DNA of 64,000 nt from Craterostigma plantagineum. Lineage: Eukaryota > Streptophyta > Magnoliopsida > Lamiales > Linderniaceae. A program made the position numbers and the translations under genes. The notes under the pieces are model-generated. The model saw only the letters and a list, made by a program, of their open reading frames with translations. It did not search any database and was not told the origin of the DNA. The DNA lies in contig JAPQWV010001594.1 of the NCBI GenBank assembly GCA_027422505.1, positions 1 to 64,000 on the forward strand. The letters run 5' to 3'. Shown in pieces: positions 49,051 through 61,956 of the stretch; the first letter of the stretch is position 1; each line of letters opens with the position of its first letter.

Positions 49051-50377
49051 ATGCCTCCGCCCACACCGCCGATCTACTCAAGCCCCTTGCTTCCGGAAGA
49101 AGAAGCAAGTGCAGCAATGCTCGTGGCCCTAGCAGCTACCCAAGCTACTCCCTCAGTCGCTCCAGACCAACCGGGCCCCTCAGGACATGGCGCAATCCAC
49201 ATCCTAGACAAATACATCTTCGAAGGACAGTGGATGACCCGTTCCATGCCCGAGGAGCATCAGAGACAACGGCTTCAGGACGTCCGACACTTCTTACAAC
49301 AAGCATCCGTGGACCTCGTAATCATGGAAGACGACGAACTTCATGAAGGTGAAGACTACCAAAGATACATCCCAAGGCTACCAGAGTTGATCGCACAACG
49401 AGCGGCTTCCCCCATCAGACAAATGCCAGGGACCGTTCGAATCGAGATGCCGTGGGAGAACATCCGAATAGAGATACCCTTCCTCGAAGAAGTCCGTGAG
49501 AATATCTGGAGGTCACCGGACAGAATCAAGAAGCCGAACGAGTTTGAGCTGAGAGGGATCTCTCACTGGGATCAGCAGAAGAGGATGACATACCTATGGA
49601 TGCTGACTCAACTAGGACCTGACGTAAGGCTGGGGATGACTAAAGACAAGTCAAGAGTCATTATAAGAGTCTCCCCCCAATTCGCCAGCTTCTTAGCATC
49701 TACTGTGCCAAAGGAGGACTTGCAACCCCAATATATGTTATTGAGCGAGTGGACAGAACCCGAGCGGAACTAAGAGAGAGTGACCATCCGTATCTCCCTG
49801 CCGGTGAGGTATACAACCTCTATCAGCTGTACGTGGAGAAGTACAAAGGTCCTCAAGGCTTCGTCAAGAAAGAAGGTATCGTAGGGTTCTACCGGTTCAT
49901 GATGCACCAAGTCAAATACTTTGCAGCGCATGTTCTTCAGATGGCTCTGGAGAGCAACATGAAGAAGGTCAACATGGCCGAACCACTCAACAAAGGACAT
50001 GACTCGAAGGGCTTCCAAGCAATCATTTGCACATCAGCTCAATCCTAGGCATCACCTACCACAATCCAATTGCCAAGAAGACTAGGATGATGCTGAAGAC
50101 TGAGATACATAAGTTTTGCGATGGGACGCTCAAGGTCATCAGGAGGAATATCGAGCAGAGGTTGGAAGAAATCAATAGAGATACAATGCTGAGGATCCAC
50201 AGGTTTGTGAGAGAACAGCCGCTCCTGATGGAGTTGTTAGACGACATCGAGGAGTGCCTGAAGGTGAGGGAAACTCTCAGAAACTTCAAGTATGCACTGG
50301 GCTTGCACAGATCGTATTACGCCCGATGAGGACAAACAGCGCGGAGACGCAATCAAGCACAAAGGGGGAGATTGTAG
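49051..50377 (+). pseudogene. Sire-like extra ORF C, plus-strand copy with several breaks
   Basis: ATG at 49051 (MPPPTPPIYSSPLLPEEEAS). Collinear with 39646-40980 but shifted near 49655, 49750 and 50020, with a premature TGA at 50327-50329 where the other copy has CAA. Beyond that stop the frame continues through RRRNQAQRG, across the polypurine tract and into TAG at 50375-50377, the first codon of the LTR. Confidence 0.8.
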
Positions 50378-50723
50378 AGTATATGTTTTAATTGTGCTTG
50401 ATTTTATTAGTTGTCCTTCTAATTAGGGGTGTTTTGTATAGTAGTCCTTAGATTAGGACTAGCTTGATATTTATACCAAGTTTGTTTGGTATAAATACAT
50501 GTAAATCAATTGAGCTGAATATGGAAAGTTTTGGAAATCGATCCGAAAGGCTTGCAATTCAATTTCTAGAGAGAGAAACAATAGTAACTTTCTCACTCTA
50601 CTCGAATTCTCTCTCTCGTTCTTCAATTGAGTTTTTCGATCGATTCTAAATCTTGATCATTATCGTCGAATTACTTTGAATTCTTGCCTAGGATCTTAGA
50701 GTAGTTAATCGTAGGACCTAACA
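50373..50723 (+). mobile_element. 3' LTR of the plus-strand Sire-like copy, 351 bp
   Basis: Begins TGTAGAGTATATG directly after AAAGGGGGAGAT (polypurine tract). It has a TATA box (GGTATAAATACATG) at about 50489 and ends GTAGGACCTAACA. Same length and layout as 39300-39650 in the opposite orientation. Confidence 0.9.
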
Positions 50724-51793
50724 ATATCTCTCTAGAACTTGCCTGTCTGATACGTGTTGAAACTGTTTCTGGTGCGTTAGTGTGAAAATGATGAGGGCAT
50801 TCGGAATCAAGTCCAGGGCCAAATTTTCCTACCATGACTAATCTCATTAGATAGCCACTTCGAGCCTGAGCCACTCGTTTGCTTACCCCACAAATCATAA
50901 AAGCCACTGACCCGAATAAGCCTCTAGAGATTATCTGAACCTGAGTTGATTAGAATAGAGCAGAAGTTGAACTTGAGGGTTACTGATTCAATGTCTGATT
51001 TAATGTGTTCTACTCTGCTATTTGTGAAATGACTCGACCCTACTTGACCGTTTTCTGAAATGACCCGATCTCTTGCATAAGCCTGCCATAATCCTTTTGC
51101 AAGATATAGGTTGTGGTAATATCCCTAGGCACACGGCATTCATTGTGACGATGTATTCTTTGCGACAAAAGCCAAACCTTGATGTTTAGGGAATAAGGGC
51201 AGTGCACAAAAATAGAGCGTAACTAAGGTTGGGCAGAAAATGAAAGGAAAGTGAGTCGAGAGGGTCGGGCAGAAAAGTCTAGGATTTCAGAGCGAGAATG
51301 TTGAGTCTTATGTTGGGGCATGTGACTATCACTTTGATCATGCTATATTCTTTGATTTTTCGCTTACGTGTCCTAGCCTTAATATTACGTGTTCAGCATA
51401 CATGCTTGTCGCTTCATTATTATTTAACCCGTCTCCACCCGAAAAGACCCTCAGATTTATGCTTGCCACTTTAAGTAGTAGAGATGCGACTAGCTTGCAA
51501 GCTTATGGTAGGGGTTGGACTAGTGCACGAATTGGGCGATTCACTAGATGCTAGCCTATACACTGAGTGATTTTGAGCGAATCCCTGTGAGGTATGAGTT
51601 GGCAGTGCGAAAGAAGTTTAGGTCGATAGATGAAGGCATTAGTGTGATGTCCATGATTGTTAGCTTGATTCCGTTTCGTGCTTTCTAGCTTTGATGATAA
51701 ATTGCGAACAATTGTGCCGTCATCTTGATTCGATGCCCTTTCTAACTTCTAATTTACTTGAGGACAAACAAAATGCTTAACTGTGTGGAGGTT
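50724..51793 (+). mobile_element. 3' internal region of an Athila/Tat-like Gypsy element
   Basis: No ORF. The end, TTGAGGACAAACAAAATGC then GTGTGGAGGTT, is the typical last stretch and polypurine tract of Athila/Tat elements and leads straight into the LTR at 51794. The left side is cut by the Sire-like LTR at 50723. Confidence 0.7.
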
Positions 51794-53328
51794 TGATAAA
51801 CGTATTTCAATAAGTTTATCGTAGTATTTAATTGCCTCATAATAGAGTTTTCGTAGTCATCTTATGCACTTATTCACTCTATTTCTACTTATATTGGTAT
51901 TGTAAGGCCTTAGGACGAGTTTCGGACGAAAAGGAGCGAAAACGAAACAAAACGGAGCAAGTATGATGAAAACCGGTGCCCATCACGGCCGTGACATCCA
52001 GTGCACGAGGCCGTGACAATGATCAGAGGCCAACCGAAGAGAGTGTCACGGCCGTGACACACTACACGATACCGTGACAAGTGGCAGTGGCCAAACGAAC
52101 CTATAGTTACGGCCGTGACACATGTGACACTAGGCCGTGACATCGAGCAGTGAGTGAAGCATTCCAAATAATAGATCGTCACGGCCGTGACGGTGTCATG
52201 CACTAGGCCGTGACATTGGACAGAGACCTGAATCAAAGTGCGTCACGGCCGTGACATGAACTTGGTCGTGACACATGGCACAAAGCAACACGATGCTAAT
52301 CGATGATGGTCACGGCCGTGAAAGCCCATGTCCCTGGCCGTGACACTTACGAAAATCCGTATAAAAGCCCGAATTCAACTCAGAAAGAGGAGAGACCTCT
52401 CATATCATAACACTAAACCCCGAGTGACGAATTACAGACGCCAAGAACGCAGAATTCCATTGGAGAAGTGCGAGGGACGGATCAACGCATAACTCACACC
52501 AAATTGAACGAAGAACGACGGCTCATCCACGATACCACCCAGATTCAGTCGTACTGAAGATTATGAGTCTTTCTTCCACGTTCCTTATTTTCTTTATCGT
52601 TTCCTGTCAGTTATGAGTAGCTAAATTCCCTATGTGTTTGGGATTAGATGAACGCTAGGTTTATTCGTATTTAAGACATATGTTTATCCTGACTTGTGCG
52701 TCTGACTATCTATCTATCTATCTATTATTGTTTCTTCGCTTTAGTATGTCTATGTGTTAAAGTGAATATATGGAAAATCGTTTAGGGCGACAGTTAAACA
52801 ACGATTAGGCCGTTCGTAGATGATAGGATTCGAGTATCGGGCGAAAGCAAATACTCTATCATCGCCTTTAGTAATTACTGGATTTTAGATCCCCGCGAGC
52901 GTTTAGGGCTACAGCAAATCCGCGAGCGGGTAGGAAATTACTGCGACTTAGTCTTAACCACGTAGGAACGATAATTCATTGTCTTAGTCGATAATACCTA
53001 GCGTGATTCGAATCCCGAGCACGTCTTATCATCTGAAAGTACTCTCATCAGTTTAGGCGTATCCTCTTAATCTCTCGTTGATTTAGGAGTGATCTGTTAG
53101 GATAGTTCGTACACAAATCTACCCACTTTATTTAGGCTAGATATCGAGTCGATAGGTCATTACTAGTAATCAGTTTATCCCTTGTGTTCGATACTTATTT
53201 ACCCACTTTACTGCACTATAAACGATAGGTCCACTGCCTATCGCACGTTGGTGAAGGTAATTTAGTATTCGTTTTATATTATCACTTGTCGCACTTGCAA
53301 ATTATATTAGCACACCGCGTGTCGATCA
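51794..53328 (+). mobile_element. Athila/Tat-like 3' LTR, about 1.5 kb
   Basis: Starts TGATAAACGTATTTC and ends near GCGTGTCGATCA. At 51982-52321 it carries six copies of the palindrome TCACGGCCGTGA (one variant) spaced 61-72 bases apart. The DNA after the LTR end is Copia RT sequence, so the element inserted into the Copia element at 53729-56877. The last part of the LTR is in a tandem duplication. Confidence 0.78.
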
Positions 53329-53780
53329 CACGCTAAGCTCCAATTGGGTTGCGAGCGCAAAGACTATTCAAATGATCTCATTGTCTTAGTCGATAATACC
53401 TAGCGTGATTCGAATCCCGAGCACGTCTTATCATCTGAAAGTACTCTCATCAGTTTAGGCGTATCCTCTTAATCTCTCGTTGATTTAGGAGTGATCTGTT
53501 AGGATAGTTCGTACACAAATCTACCCACTTTATTTAGGCTAGATATCGAGTCGATAGGTCATTACTAGTAATCAGTTTATCCCTTGTGTTCGATACTTAT
53601 TTACCCACTTTACTGCACTATAAACGATAGGTCCACTGCCTATCGCACGTTGGTGAAGGTAATTTAGTATTCGTTTTATATTATCACTTGTCGCACTTGC
53701 AAATTATATTAGCACACCGCGTGTCGATCACACGCTAAGCTCCAATTGGGTTGCGAGCGCAAAGACTATTCAAATGATCT
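52977..53780. repeat. Exact 402-bp tandem duplication across the LTR end
   Basis: 52977-53378 and 53379-53780 are the same sequence (CATTGTCTTAGTCGATAAT through CTATTCAAATGATCT), with no difference that I can see. The unit holds the last ~350 bases of the LTR plus ~50 bases of Copia RT. Confidence 0.96.
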
Positions 53781-56465
53781 CCATGCGAGCAACTGGGGCG
53801 AAGGTATCGTTGAAGTCAATTTCGGGCTGCTGAGAATAGCCTTTTCCGACCAATCTCGCCTTATGTTTTTTAATGGAACCATTTCGTCGAGCTTTGTTTG
53901 AACACCCATTTTAGACCGATGACTTCTTATCCCTGTGGCAAGTCAACGAGCTCCAAGTGCCATTTTTCTCGATGTCGTTTATTTCTTCTTGCATCACGTT
54001 TCTCCAAACATTTTTCTTCGATGCTTCTTCAAAATTTTGAGGCTCACAACCAAGGAAGGCAATACTTCTCATAAATGTCTTGTAGTGATGGTACCGTTCT
54101 TGGAGGTGATTTCGGATCAGAATTTTTCAGATATATAGGTCGATCTTGGAGAACGTTTTGGCGTAGGTGGTGTAGCTTCATTCTGTGGTGGTTGTTCTTG
54201 TTATCGTGGTACCGATTGTGATAACTCTGACGGTAGAATGGTTCTTGAGAAGAGTTTTCATCCCATTTTCAAGCTCCACACTCATCAAAGATAACGTCTC
54301 ATGACACCACAAGTTTGTTAGTCGTTGGATTAACAAGTCTATATCCCTTAGACTCATCGCTGTAGCCAACTGATGCCTTTCTCGCCTTTTGTATCATACT
54401 TATCTCGATTTGGGATTGATATGTGCGAGTACGCGATACATCCAAAAATTTTCAAGTTCCTTACAACTGGTTTTCTGTTTTGCCAAACTTCGAATGAGTT
54501 TCGTTGAGAACCACCTTTGTGGGTGACGGTTGAGGATATAGGTTGCCGTTTGAACAGCTTCTGCCCAAAATTTCTTCTGTAGTTCTTTCCTTTTAGCATA
54601 CTCCTTGCCATCTCAGATATTGTTCGGTTTTTTCTCTCGAAAACTCCATTTTGCTGTGGAGTTCTACTAATTGTTAATTGTCTTTCGATGTCATTCTTCT
54701 TGCAATTTCAGGAAGGGAGTATAAAGAAATTCTCCGCCACGATCAGTTCTTAAGGATTTTATTTGTCGTTTGTTTTTCCACGAGAGCTTAAAATGTAGAA
54801 AAGCTGCAAAAGCTTCCTACATCTCGTGCAAAAAGTATAAAGATATCATTCTTGTAAAATCATCGACAAAAGAATGAAATAGCGCTTGTTACCGAGCGAA
54901 GGTGTTCTCGTCGGACCATATATGTCCGCGCGCACCAACTCGATAGGGGTTTTTGCTCTCCAAGACATCTTTGGAAATGGAAGACGGTGCACCTTCCCAT
55001 ATATACATCCTTCACAAATTTGATCCTTTTGCTCGATGGGTGGAATACCCACGACCATGTTCTTTATTTTAAGAAGCTGCAACCCTTCGCTATGAAGATG
55101 ACCGCACCTCAAATGCCACAGCTGAAATGGATCAACGTTTCTCCTGCAAAGGCCACTTTTCCCACCGGAGGCATGACAAAGGAAAAAACTTTATTTGAAG
55201 ACATAGAAATGGATGCTACCCGTGTATTATTTTTCTTGTCGAAGATTTTGCACTCGTCTTCGTCAAAAGGAGATCGAATATCCTTTCTTCATCAGCTGCC
55301 CGACACTTAATAAATTTTGCTTAAGGTTGGGTACAAAGAACGCCTCCGATGAGTTTCTTATTACCTAATTTACTTTGTACCGTAATGCTCCTTTGCCTTT
55401 TACATCTTCGATCTTTCTGTCTCCAAGTTTGACATAAGAAGTGTAGTTAGTATCCATCTCCACGAAGAACTTCTTGTTCCAGTCATATGATTGTTACAGC
55501 CGCTGTCAACGTACCATAGGTCTTCACTTTCTACATTTGCGTTCATGCAAGAGAATACTTGCTCTTCTTCATCCTTCATAATGTTGACGATTTCTCCGTC
55601 GTTCTTCTTATTTGGACAGTTGGTGTACGAGTGGTCCAGATTGTTGCAGCTTTTGCATCGAAAGAAACAATCTTTCATCTCATGTTTGTTTTTTTTGCAA
55701 ATGCACAACTGTGTATCGAAATCTCCTTTTTGCTGAAAGTTGTTCTTGCCTTTCCATTTTCCTTTCTTGCCTTCCTTATTTTGTTTATAAGTTCTTCCAT
55801 CCATGAGATTAACTTTAGAGTGGAAGGCCTACTCCATTTGATGTGATGACCGGCTTAGTCTGACGTCATGTACTGGACGAGAGCTCGACAGTTCATGAAA
55901 GGTGTATTTGCCGAGATCCTTCGATTCTTCAATCGCCACAATCACGTGATCTAATTTTACGGGTAAACTTCGGAGAACCTTTTGGACAATTTTTCTTTCG
56001 TCAATGACGTCACCGAGGCTTTGATTGACGATTTCTGAAACTCTTGATAGGAAAGATTGCATATCTTCACCGTTTTTCATCTCGATGTTGTCGATGTCTC
56101 TCCAAATATTTTGTAACTTCAAAGAAACTACTTTTTATCACCTTGGATTCCCATGCTTTCTTTCGCCTTCTTAGCTCCGAATATTCTCGAATATATTATT
56201 TTACTAAAATCTTGTTGGAGATATCTCAAAGCCCTTGCATCTCTTCGAACATCCTCCTTGTATTTCTTCTATTGCGCATCTGTCCACGCTTCACTTGTTC
56301 CTTTTTGGATGACTTGGGATATGTGCTTTCGACAACATACCACAGATCTACGGAAATGAACAACATCTTTATTTGAGTGCTCCAATAGTCGTAATGTTCT
56401 CCCGCAAAAATCGGTACTTGACTGGGAGAATAGGCGAGCATGGTAGACGTTGAATTTGAGGCCAT
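53729..56465 (-). pseudogene. Tork-like Copia gag-pol, decayed and truncated in RT
   Basis: Pieces in order on the minus strand. Gag N-terminus is at 56226-56465 (MASNSTSTMLAY, FAGEHYDYWSTQIKMLFISV) and mid-gag at 55829-56122 (LQNIWRDIDNIEMKNGEDMQ). A zinc knuckle-like CKSCNNLDHSYTNC and the protease box LWYVDSGCNNHMTG are at 55400-55804. Integrase is at 54846-55112 (CEGCIYGKVHRLPFPKMSWR, TPIELVRADIYGP), its C-terminal end at 54354-54611. The first RT motif [17 protein letters not shown] is at about 53750-53840, followed by a stop. There are many frame changes and stops. RT is cut by the Athila-like LTR. Not functional. Confidence 0.9.
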
Positions 56466-56507
56466 TCATTTTTTTTTTCCTGGTAGGCGAGGCTTCGAGA
56501 ACCTAGT

Positions 56508-56877
56508 GGCTCCGATATCAAATTTGTTGATAACTTTTTTAATATGGTGGGAATATTTATTCATTAGAATAATAATATAAATATTATTTATTTATATATA
56601 TTATGGAGATATATTAAGAGAAGATATTAGAAAAATATTAGAGATATAAGGGAGAAGGTTTTTAATTTTTATTGTTCATATTACAAAATGTATTACATGA
56701 TAGCCTATTTATAGATTTCATGCAATCATCGAGACATTCAACATTCAACATTCAACATTCAATGTTGGATATCTAAATTATTAGTCAAATTATTAAGGCT
56801 ATTCAAAGTTCAAACTATCCAATTTTGACAATTATATTCAAACTTGGATATTTCAAACTATTGTTTATTTTTCAACA
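56508..56877 (-). mobile_element. 5' LTR and primer-binding site of the Tork-like Copia element
   Basis: The LTR is 56525-56877. On the minus strand it starts TGTTGAAAAATAAAC and ends AGTTATCAACA. TTGATATCGGAGCC (56508-56521) follows, a degraded tRNA-Met site. It has a TATA-like TCTATAAATAGG at about 56704-56715 and a short ACATTCAACATTCAACATTC tandem at 56740-56762. Confidence 0.82.
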
Positions 56878-58585
56878 AAAGAGAGTGCTTGGGTTCTCCA
56901 AATAACTAAAAGGCATAGATGCCTGAATCTACTCTGGTTTCGCGGTGGTTGAGGAACTTTAAGCAAATATTTTTTTAATTCCGTAATTTAGGGGTTAGCA
57001 TTTAGGGACAACGAAGTTAAGGATTGATGCTATATGGACAATAACTTTCTTATTTAAGCAAGTTAGAGGCATTATATGCTAGAAACCTATTGTGTCTAAA
57101 TATCCCTTAAATTGATTAATTTTGAAAGCTAGCATCCGTATAATAACAACCTTAAATTCTCTGCACATATATATCACCTCCATATATTATAGGATTGGGA
57201 AAGAAAACTATTAATGGTTGAATACCCGCCACATTATCGCACTTAGAGACAGTTTTCATTACAAGCCGCTCACATACAATAGATGTAGCTGGTCGTAACT
57301 CGTATGACCTTAATTTCACTCCTCCAATCTGATTTACGGTAACGGTAGATATGGTTTCTTTTTATAGGTACATACCCTATGGTTTGAGTAGAACTAACAT
57401 ATGAGAGTTTATTTGCAATCGTAATGAGTAGATAATCCGCAACGATACTCTTTTCGTTAGGTGAAAAGAAATTCAGGTGCGCTCAGTTGCGTAATAACCG
57501 AAAATTAATCTCCTACAATAGTTACCATGCTCCCCCTGGAAAAACAAAAATCGTTTGCCGAGCTGCAAGGCTTCATATATCTCTGGGTCCCCTCGATTTC
57601 TATTACCACTATATGAGAACGGAGATGGTGGGTTCACATTGCAATTGCAAGCTCCTCTCTAAAGCGCAATTAACAGTTCCAAGAGGTATTCCAATTTCGT
57701 GTTCTCCATTAACCTTTTGTTTCGAGCTGTAATAAAATTCAAAACCTTCAACATTAAACCCGCATCTCACAAATTGAATGCGGAAGGCAGTTTATCTATT
57801 CTCTTGTATTAAGGGAGAGGGCCTTAGTTAAACTGCTCTAATTTGAACTTAATTTGGTCTGTATGAATCCATAATTTAAGGAAAATTATTACTTAAAATA
57901 ACCACCCACTAGCAGCAGTTATTTACACTAACAATCCTTAATATTATTTTTCTTGTTTTGCACAGACATTTGACTGTGCGGATTTTACTAGTAGAGGTTA
58001 TGCGACGTAGGGAGCGAATTCGTGCATATGCGGTACTAATTAATAATTTATCTTCTTTTATTAAATATTTTGATTAAAAGGAGGTACTGATATATTATAC
58101 CGCACATATTTCAGTGTGCAAGATATACTACTATTACTTAATAGTGTTCGCTCTAACGTACGCGTTATTTGTTGAATGCTTCATAAACGTTAACTTTAAC
58201 GGGTCCATTATATGTGCATAGCTCATCAACGATCTGCTTTGACCTTATTTTAGATATTTCTCAACACACATGATATTATTTTTTGTAAAGATAATGGAAT
58301 TTGTTTTGCCTCGATATATACATGATCGTCATGTTTTGAACCTGAAAAATACAATCATATCAATCCAATATCATATAGTGAATTACTATTTACCGTCCCC
58401 TTTCTACTCGTTACCGCCCCCTAAAGGACTGCAAAAAGACGATTTTGCTCTTACGATATTTAATTAATTTAAAAAGAAAAAACTAAATATATAATTCCGG
58501 TATGAAATACTTAAAAGTACATACACAAATAAATTCGAACGATCGATCGATACGGGAAAAAAATTTGATTTAACGTATTAGGACT
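56878..58585. other. Spacer, no gene supported
   Basis: Mostly AT-rich unique-looking DNA. A plus-strand frame at 57487-57732 (81 codons) ends in a stop and shows no motif. I cannot tell whether it is an exon or chance. Confidence 0.35.
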
Positions 58586-61500
58586 GGTCGATCGATATTT
58601 TCGGCCTTGCATTGCACCGACCGAAAGAATTTTCGACCAAGCAGTGTCCGGTGTAATACCTGGGTCCCGTGAGTAAGTTGGCCAATAAATTTGCATGCAT
58701 ATTATGTGTCTATATGATTTCATATTTAGTATTTATTTGATTTCGTGATTATACGATATCTAACATTATTTGGAAATTAGACATGGAGCTTGAGGAATTT
58801 TGAAATTAGGTTGTGTGGATAAGAGAATTATGAAGTATTATAATTTCGAAACTTAGGGTTTCTTTTTGGATGAATTTCCAAACCTTATGATGTGGTAGTG
58901 CGGTTCGAAATATAAGTTGAAGGAAGTTGAAACCTTAGGAAATTGGTGGTTTCGAAACCATGGGAAATTTTTGAAATTAGGATGTGGTTTCGAAATTTCT
59001 TAGTGTAGATCAAGATCTCGAAACAAATGAATAATAGAAGTTCGAACTAGTTGTTAAAAGGAATTTCTAAATTTAAGTGATGGATCTCGAAATGTTATGG
59101 AAGAAGTTCGAAGTTGATGTTGAGATTTCTAAGATAGATCTCGAGATTTTACTATAAAGAATTATTAATACAAGGAATAAAATACTAATATTTGGTTTGT
59201 GATGGTATTAGGTAAGGATTATAATTCTTTAGAAATCAATACACGATAAGTATGAAAGGATAAATCCAAACTTTGAAAAGCTAAAGACAAAACTTAAAGT
59301 AATTTAAGACTTAAGTAATAACACTGATTGGAAACTTTATGATAAGAACATAGAAAGAAAGAAGTCATTAGGCGAAAAGAACAAGTTGGAAAGGAGGTGA
59401 AGAATACAACTAATAATCATAACGCAACCTGGACTTGGTAAGGTTTCTTGTTCTAATTTTTATATCTTTAATTAGGTTGTGGCTTATCTAAGAGTTATCA
59501 AGCATGGAAATCACGTAAGCTTACGTTCTTTATGGTTTTTGATTTTTGAAAAGGATGAACACCATTTAGAGTTAGATGATATTTATCTATTTTGATAAAT
59601 CATGTTTTGATCGAAAGATGTTGAGAGTTTAGGAAGAAATAGTATTTATGATCTCTGAAAGATTAGGGTTTGTTTAAGTTCGAAATTTAAATAGTGTTTC
59701 TATAAGAATCTCGATAAGGATGTCGAAGTGTAGGTAAAGTTGTTTGATTGTTTAGAACTTTTCATGAATGTCGAGATGGATATCGAAGAATTTTATGTGG
59801 ATGTCGAGATAGTTGTGAATCTTGAATAAATGTCGAAATGTTAGTGTAAGGAGGATGTCGAATTAAATAAAGATGTCGATCTGTTATTTGAAGTGGGATC
59901 TCGAGTAAGATGTCGACATGTTTTGAGAAGTGATAATCTCGAGATATATATAAATTATGACATTGGATCTCGAGTGAAACAAGATGTCGATATGTTGTGT
60001 GAGAGGTTTTGAGATTTATAAGAATGTTTATATGGGATCTCGAGATTTGTCTTGTGGGATTTCGAAACAAGATGTCGATATGAATCTTGTGCATCTAAGG
60101 ATCTCGAATAGGATTTTGAGATGTTGATATGTGGTTTCGAGTTTTATAAATGGTGAAAGGAAATTTCAATAAGGATGTCGAGATACTTATGTGAAGAAGT
60201 TTCGGAATTATTTTGAATGTTGAAAAAAGATCTCGAAGACAATGTCGAGATTTATCATGTAATATCGAGATCCATTGTATAGTTTAGTAAATGTCGAAAC
60301 CTTGTTTGAATAATAAAGAACGATATCGAGATCTATTTTGATATTGATATCAAAATCCTAAGTGAGTGTCGAGATCTATTTGGTGAGATTTATATCAATA
60401 GTATTTCTCAGTTTAGGTTAAAGTTTTAAATTTTAGGGTTTCGAAATTTATAAAAGTTGAAACTAGGGTTTTCTAAAGTAAGCCAATTTCATGAAATTGT
60501 AACTAAATTAACGAACTATAATTTTATATGTTAATTAGGATTCGAAGGTTAGCGATTTAACCATGCGATAAGCTAAGGATACCAGGTAAGTGGGAATTTC
60601 ACCTACAACACATAAATTGCTTGATATGTGTAATGTTCGTGACTAATTGCTTCAATGAATACTTGGTATGTGAATTATCTGTTATATGTGATTGTTTGGA
60701 ATTTATTAAATTGTCACATTATTTATGCATCATGATCATGTGCACGCACGAATTATACTGAGTATTTTGAGGAATGAGCGTGCATTGTACTACTCGAGTT
60801 GAAAGTGAGTAATATGTAATGTAGAGGAATGAGAATATAGCTACTTCTACAAAGGCACCATGACGGGGGTAAAACCGTCGAATATATTTACCTAAATTAT
60901 TTAGGTAATGGGAAGGCACATAGTATAACTATAGTGCCAGGAAAGTAACGTGATAGAGGGGCGACCTGGTGAATGATAAGACTGGAGATAAACCCTAGTT
61001 TTATCCTAGCCAGAGTGGGCCACTATCGTATTTTTATTCGTATAGGATTTGAGCTCATGATATGATGGTGCGGTTAGTAAGTAGCTATGGGCCCTGATAA
61101 AAATGATAAATGAATGAGCATGATGTGAGGATAAGAGTATTAGAAAGCATTGGCGTGGATGCCTTTGCTATGTTGGCACGTGCATACATGCATATTTCCA
61201 CTTACTGAGCTTTATAGCTCATCCCATGTTTTTATGTGTTGTAGACGCAGTGAACACGGTATGTGAACTGTAAAAGGCGAGGTTGGTCCTTCTGGAACTT
61301 CCAGTGACTTTTGAGGATGGTGTGTACATGGATGCGACCTGTGTGGCGGGTGTTATGTTTAATTATGTTGTGTTTTTGTAAAATAAGTTTTTATTGTATG
61401 TAAGATTTGAACAATGTTTGCATTGTAAAATAGTTGTGTGTGGTGTGCTTTGTAAAATCGAAACATTCTATGGGTGTTTCATATGTAATATATGTTATAT

Positions 61501-61745
61501 TCTATTTAGTCACGTAAGTTAGCGTAAGAAAATTGTAGTAGATGGCGGGGCGTCACATCCGGGCCGATCGAAATTTTCGGCCAGCACACAGCCTGGCCGA
61601 AAATTTCGTTCAGTCGTGCAGTGTAACGGCCGATCGAAGATTTCGGCTCCCACAGGTCTGGCCGAGAAAAACGATCAGCTGGTACAATGCAGGGCCGAAA
61701 ATTTCGATCGTCCGCTGCACTGCCTGGCCGACTCGATCGATCGAA
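58586..61745. repeat. ~33-bp GGCCGA minisatellite, split by a solo LTR
   Basis: Units of 31-33 bases begin GGCCGA or a close variant, often with AAATTTTCGGCC or AAAATTTCGATCG next. About two units lie left of the solo LTR (58586-58651) and about six right of it (61563-61745). The core words are self-complementary (GGCCGAAAATTT versus AAATTTTCGGCC), so adjacent units can pair with each other. Confidence 0.8.
58652..61557 (+). mobile_element. Tekay/Del-like solo LTR, 2906 bp, TSD TCCGG
   Basis: Starts TGTAATACCTGGGTCCCG and ends GGCGGGGCGTCACA. The flanks are the perfect 5-bp repeat TCCGG (58647-58651 and 61558-61562). It contains the TTACTGAGCTTTATAGCTCA block usual near the R/U5 part of Tekay-type LTRs (about 61202-61221). 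58780-60470 is crowded with GATCTCGAG and GATGTCGA words. No PBS or internal region follows. Confidence 0.92.
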
Positions 61746-61956
61746 ATTTTTTTTTGCAGACGTTTTTCGGGGATAATTATTTGTGCTAGTAATTTTTTGT
61801 GTTATAATTTGTGACTATCTATTGTATTAGTAATTCGAAATGGAATAAAGATGCAAAACAATATTCCAAACATAAACAGTACGTGTCCGATACATAAACA
61901 AAACATAAACAAAATAATAACACACCATGGGGCCAAGCGGCCGAGAAAATAGACAG
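61746..61956. other. Short AT-rich spacer
   Basis: No feature seen beyond a GGCCGAGAAAAT word at about 61940 that echoes the minisatellite units. Confidence 0.4.

Noticed and set aside
51982..52321. CRISPR-like regular repeat
   Set aside because: Spacing and palindromes lie inside a plant LTR, units are degenerate and there are no cas genes; a nuclear plant locus would not carry one.
52985..53010. Possible tRNA T-arm (GATTCGAATCC)
   Set aside because: No acceptor, D or anticodon arms fit around it and it lies inside an LTR.
57487..57732. 81-codon frame beginning MRNNRKLISYNSYHAPPGKT
   Set aside because: No recognisable domain or partner exon; kept only as part of the spacer note.
61542..61814. 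Open frame through the GGCCGA units
   Set aside because: Open because unit length is near a multiple of three; sequence is a minisatellite.
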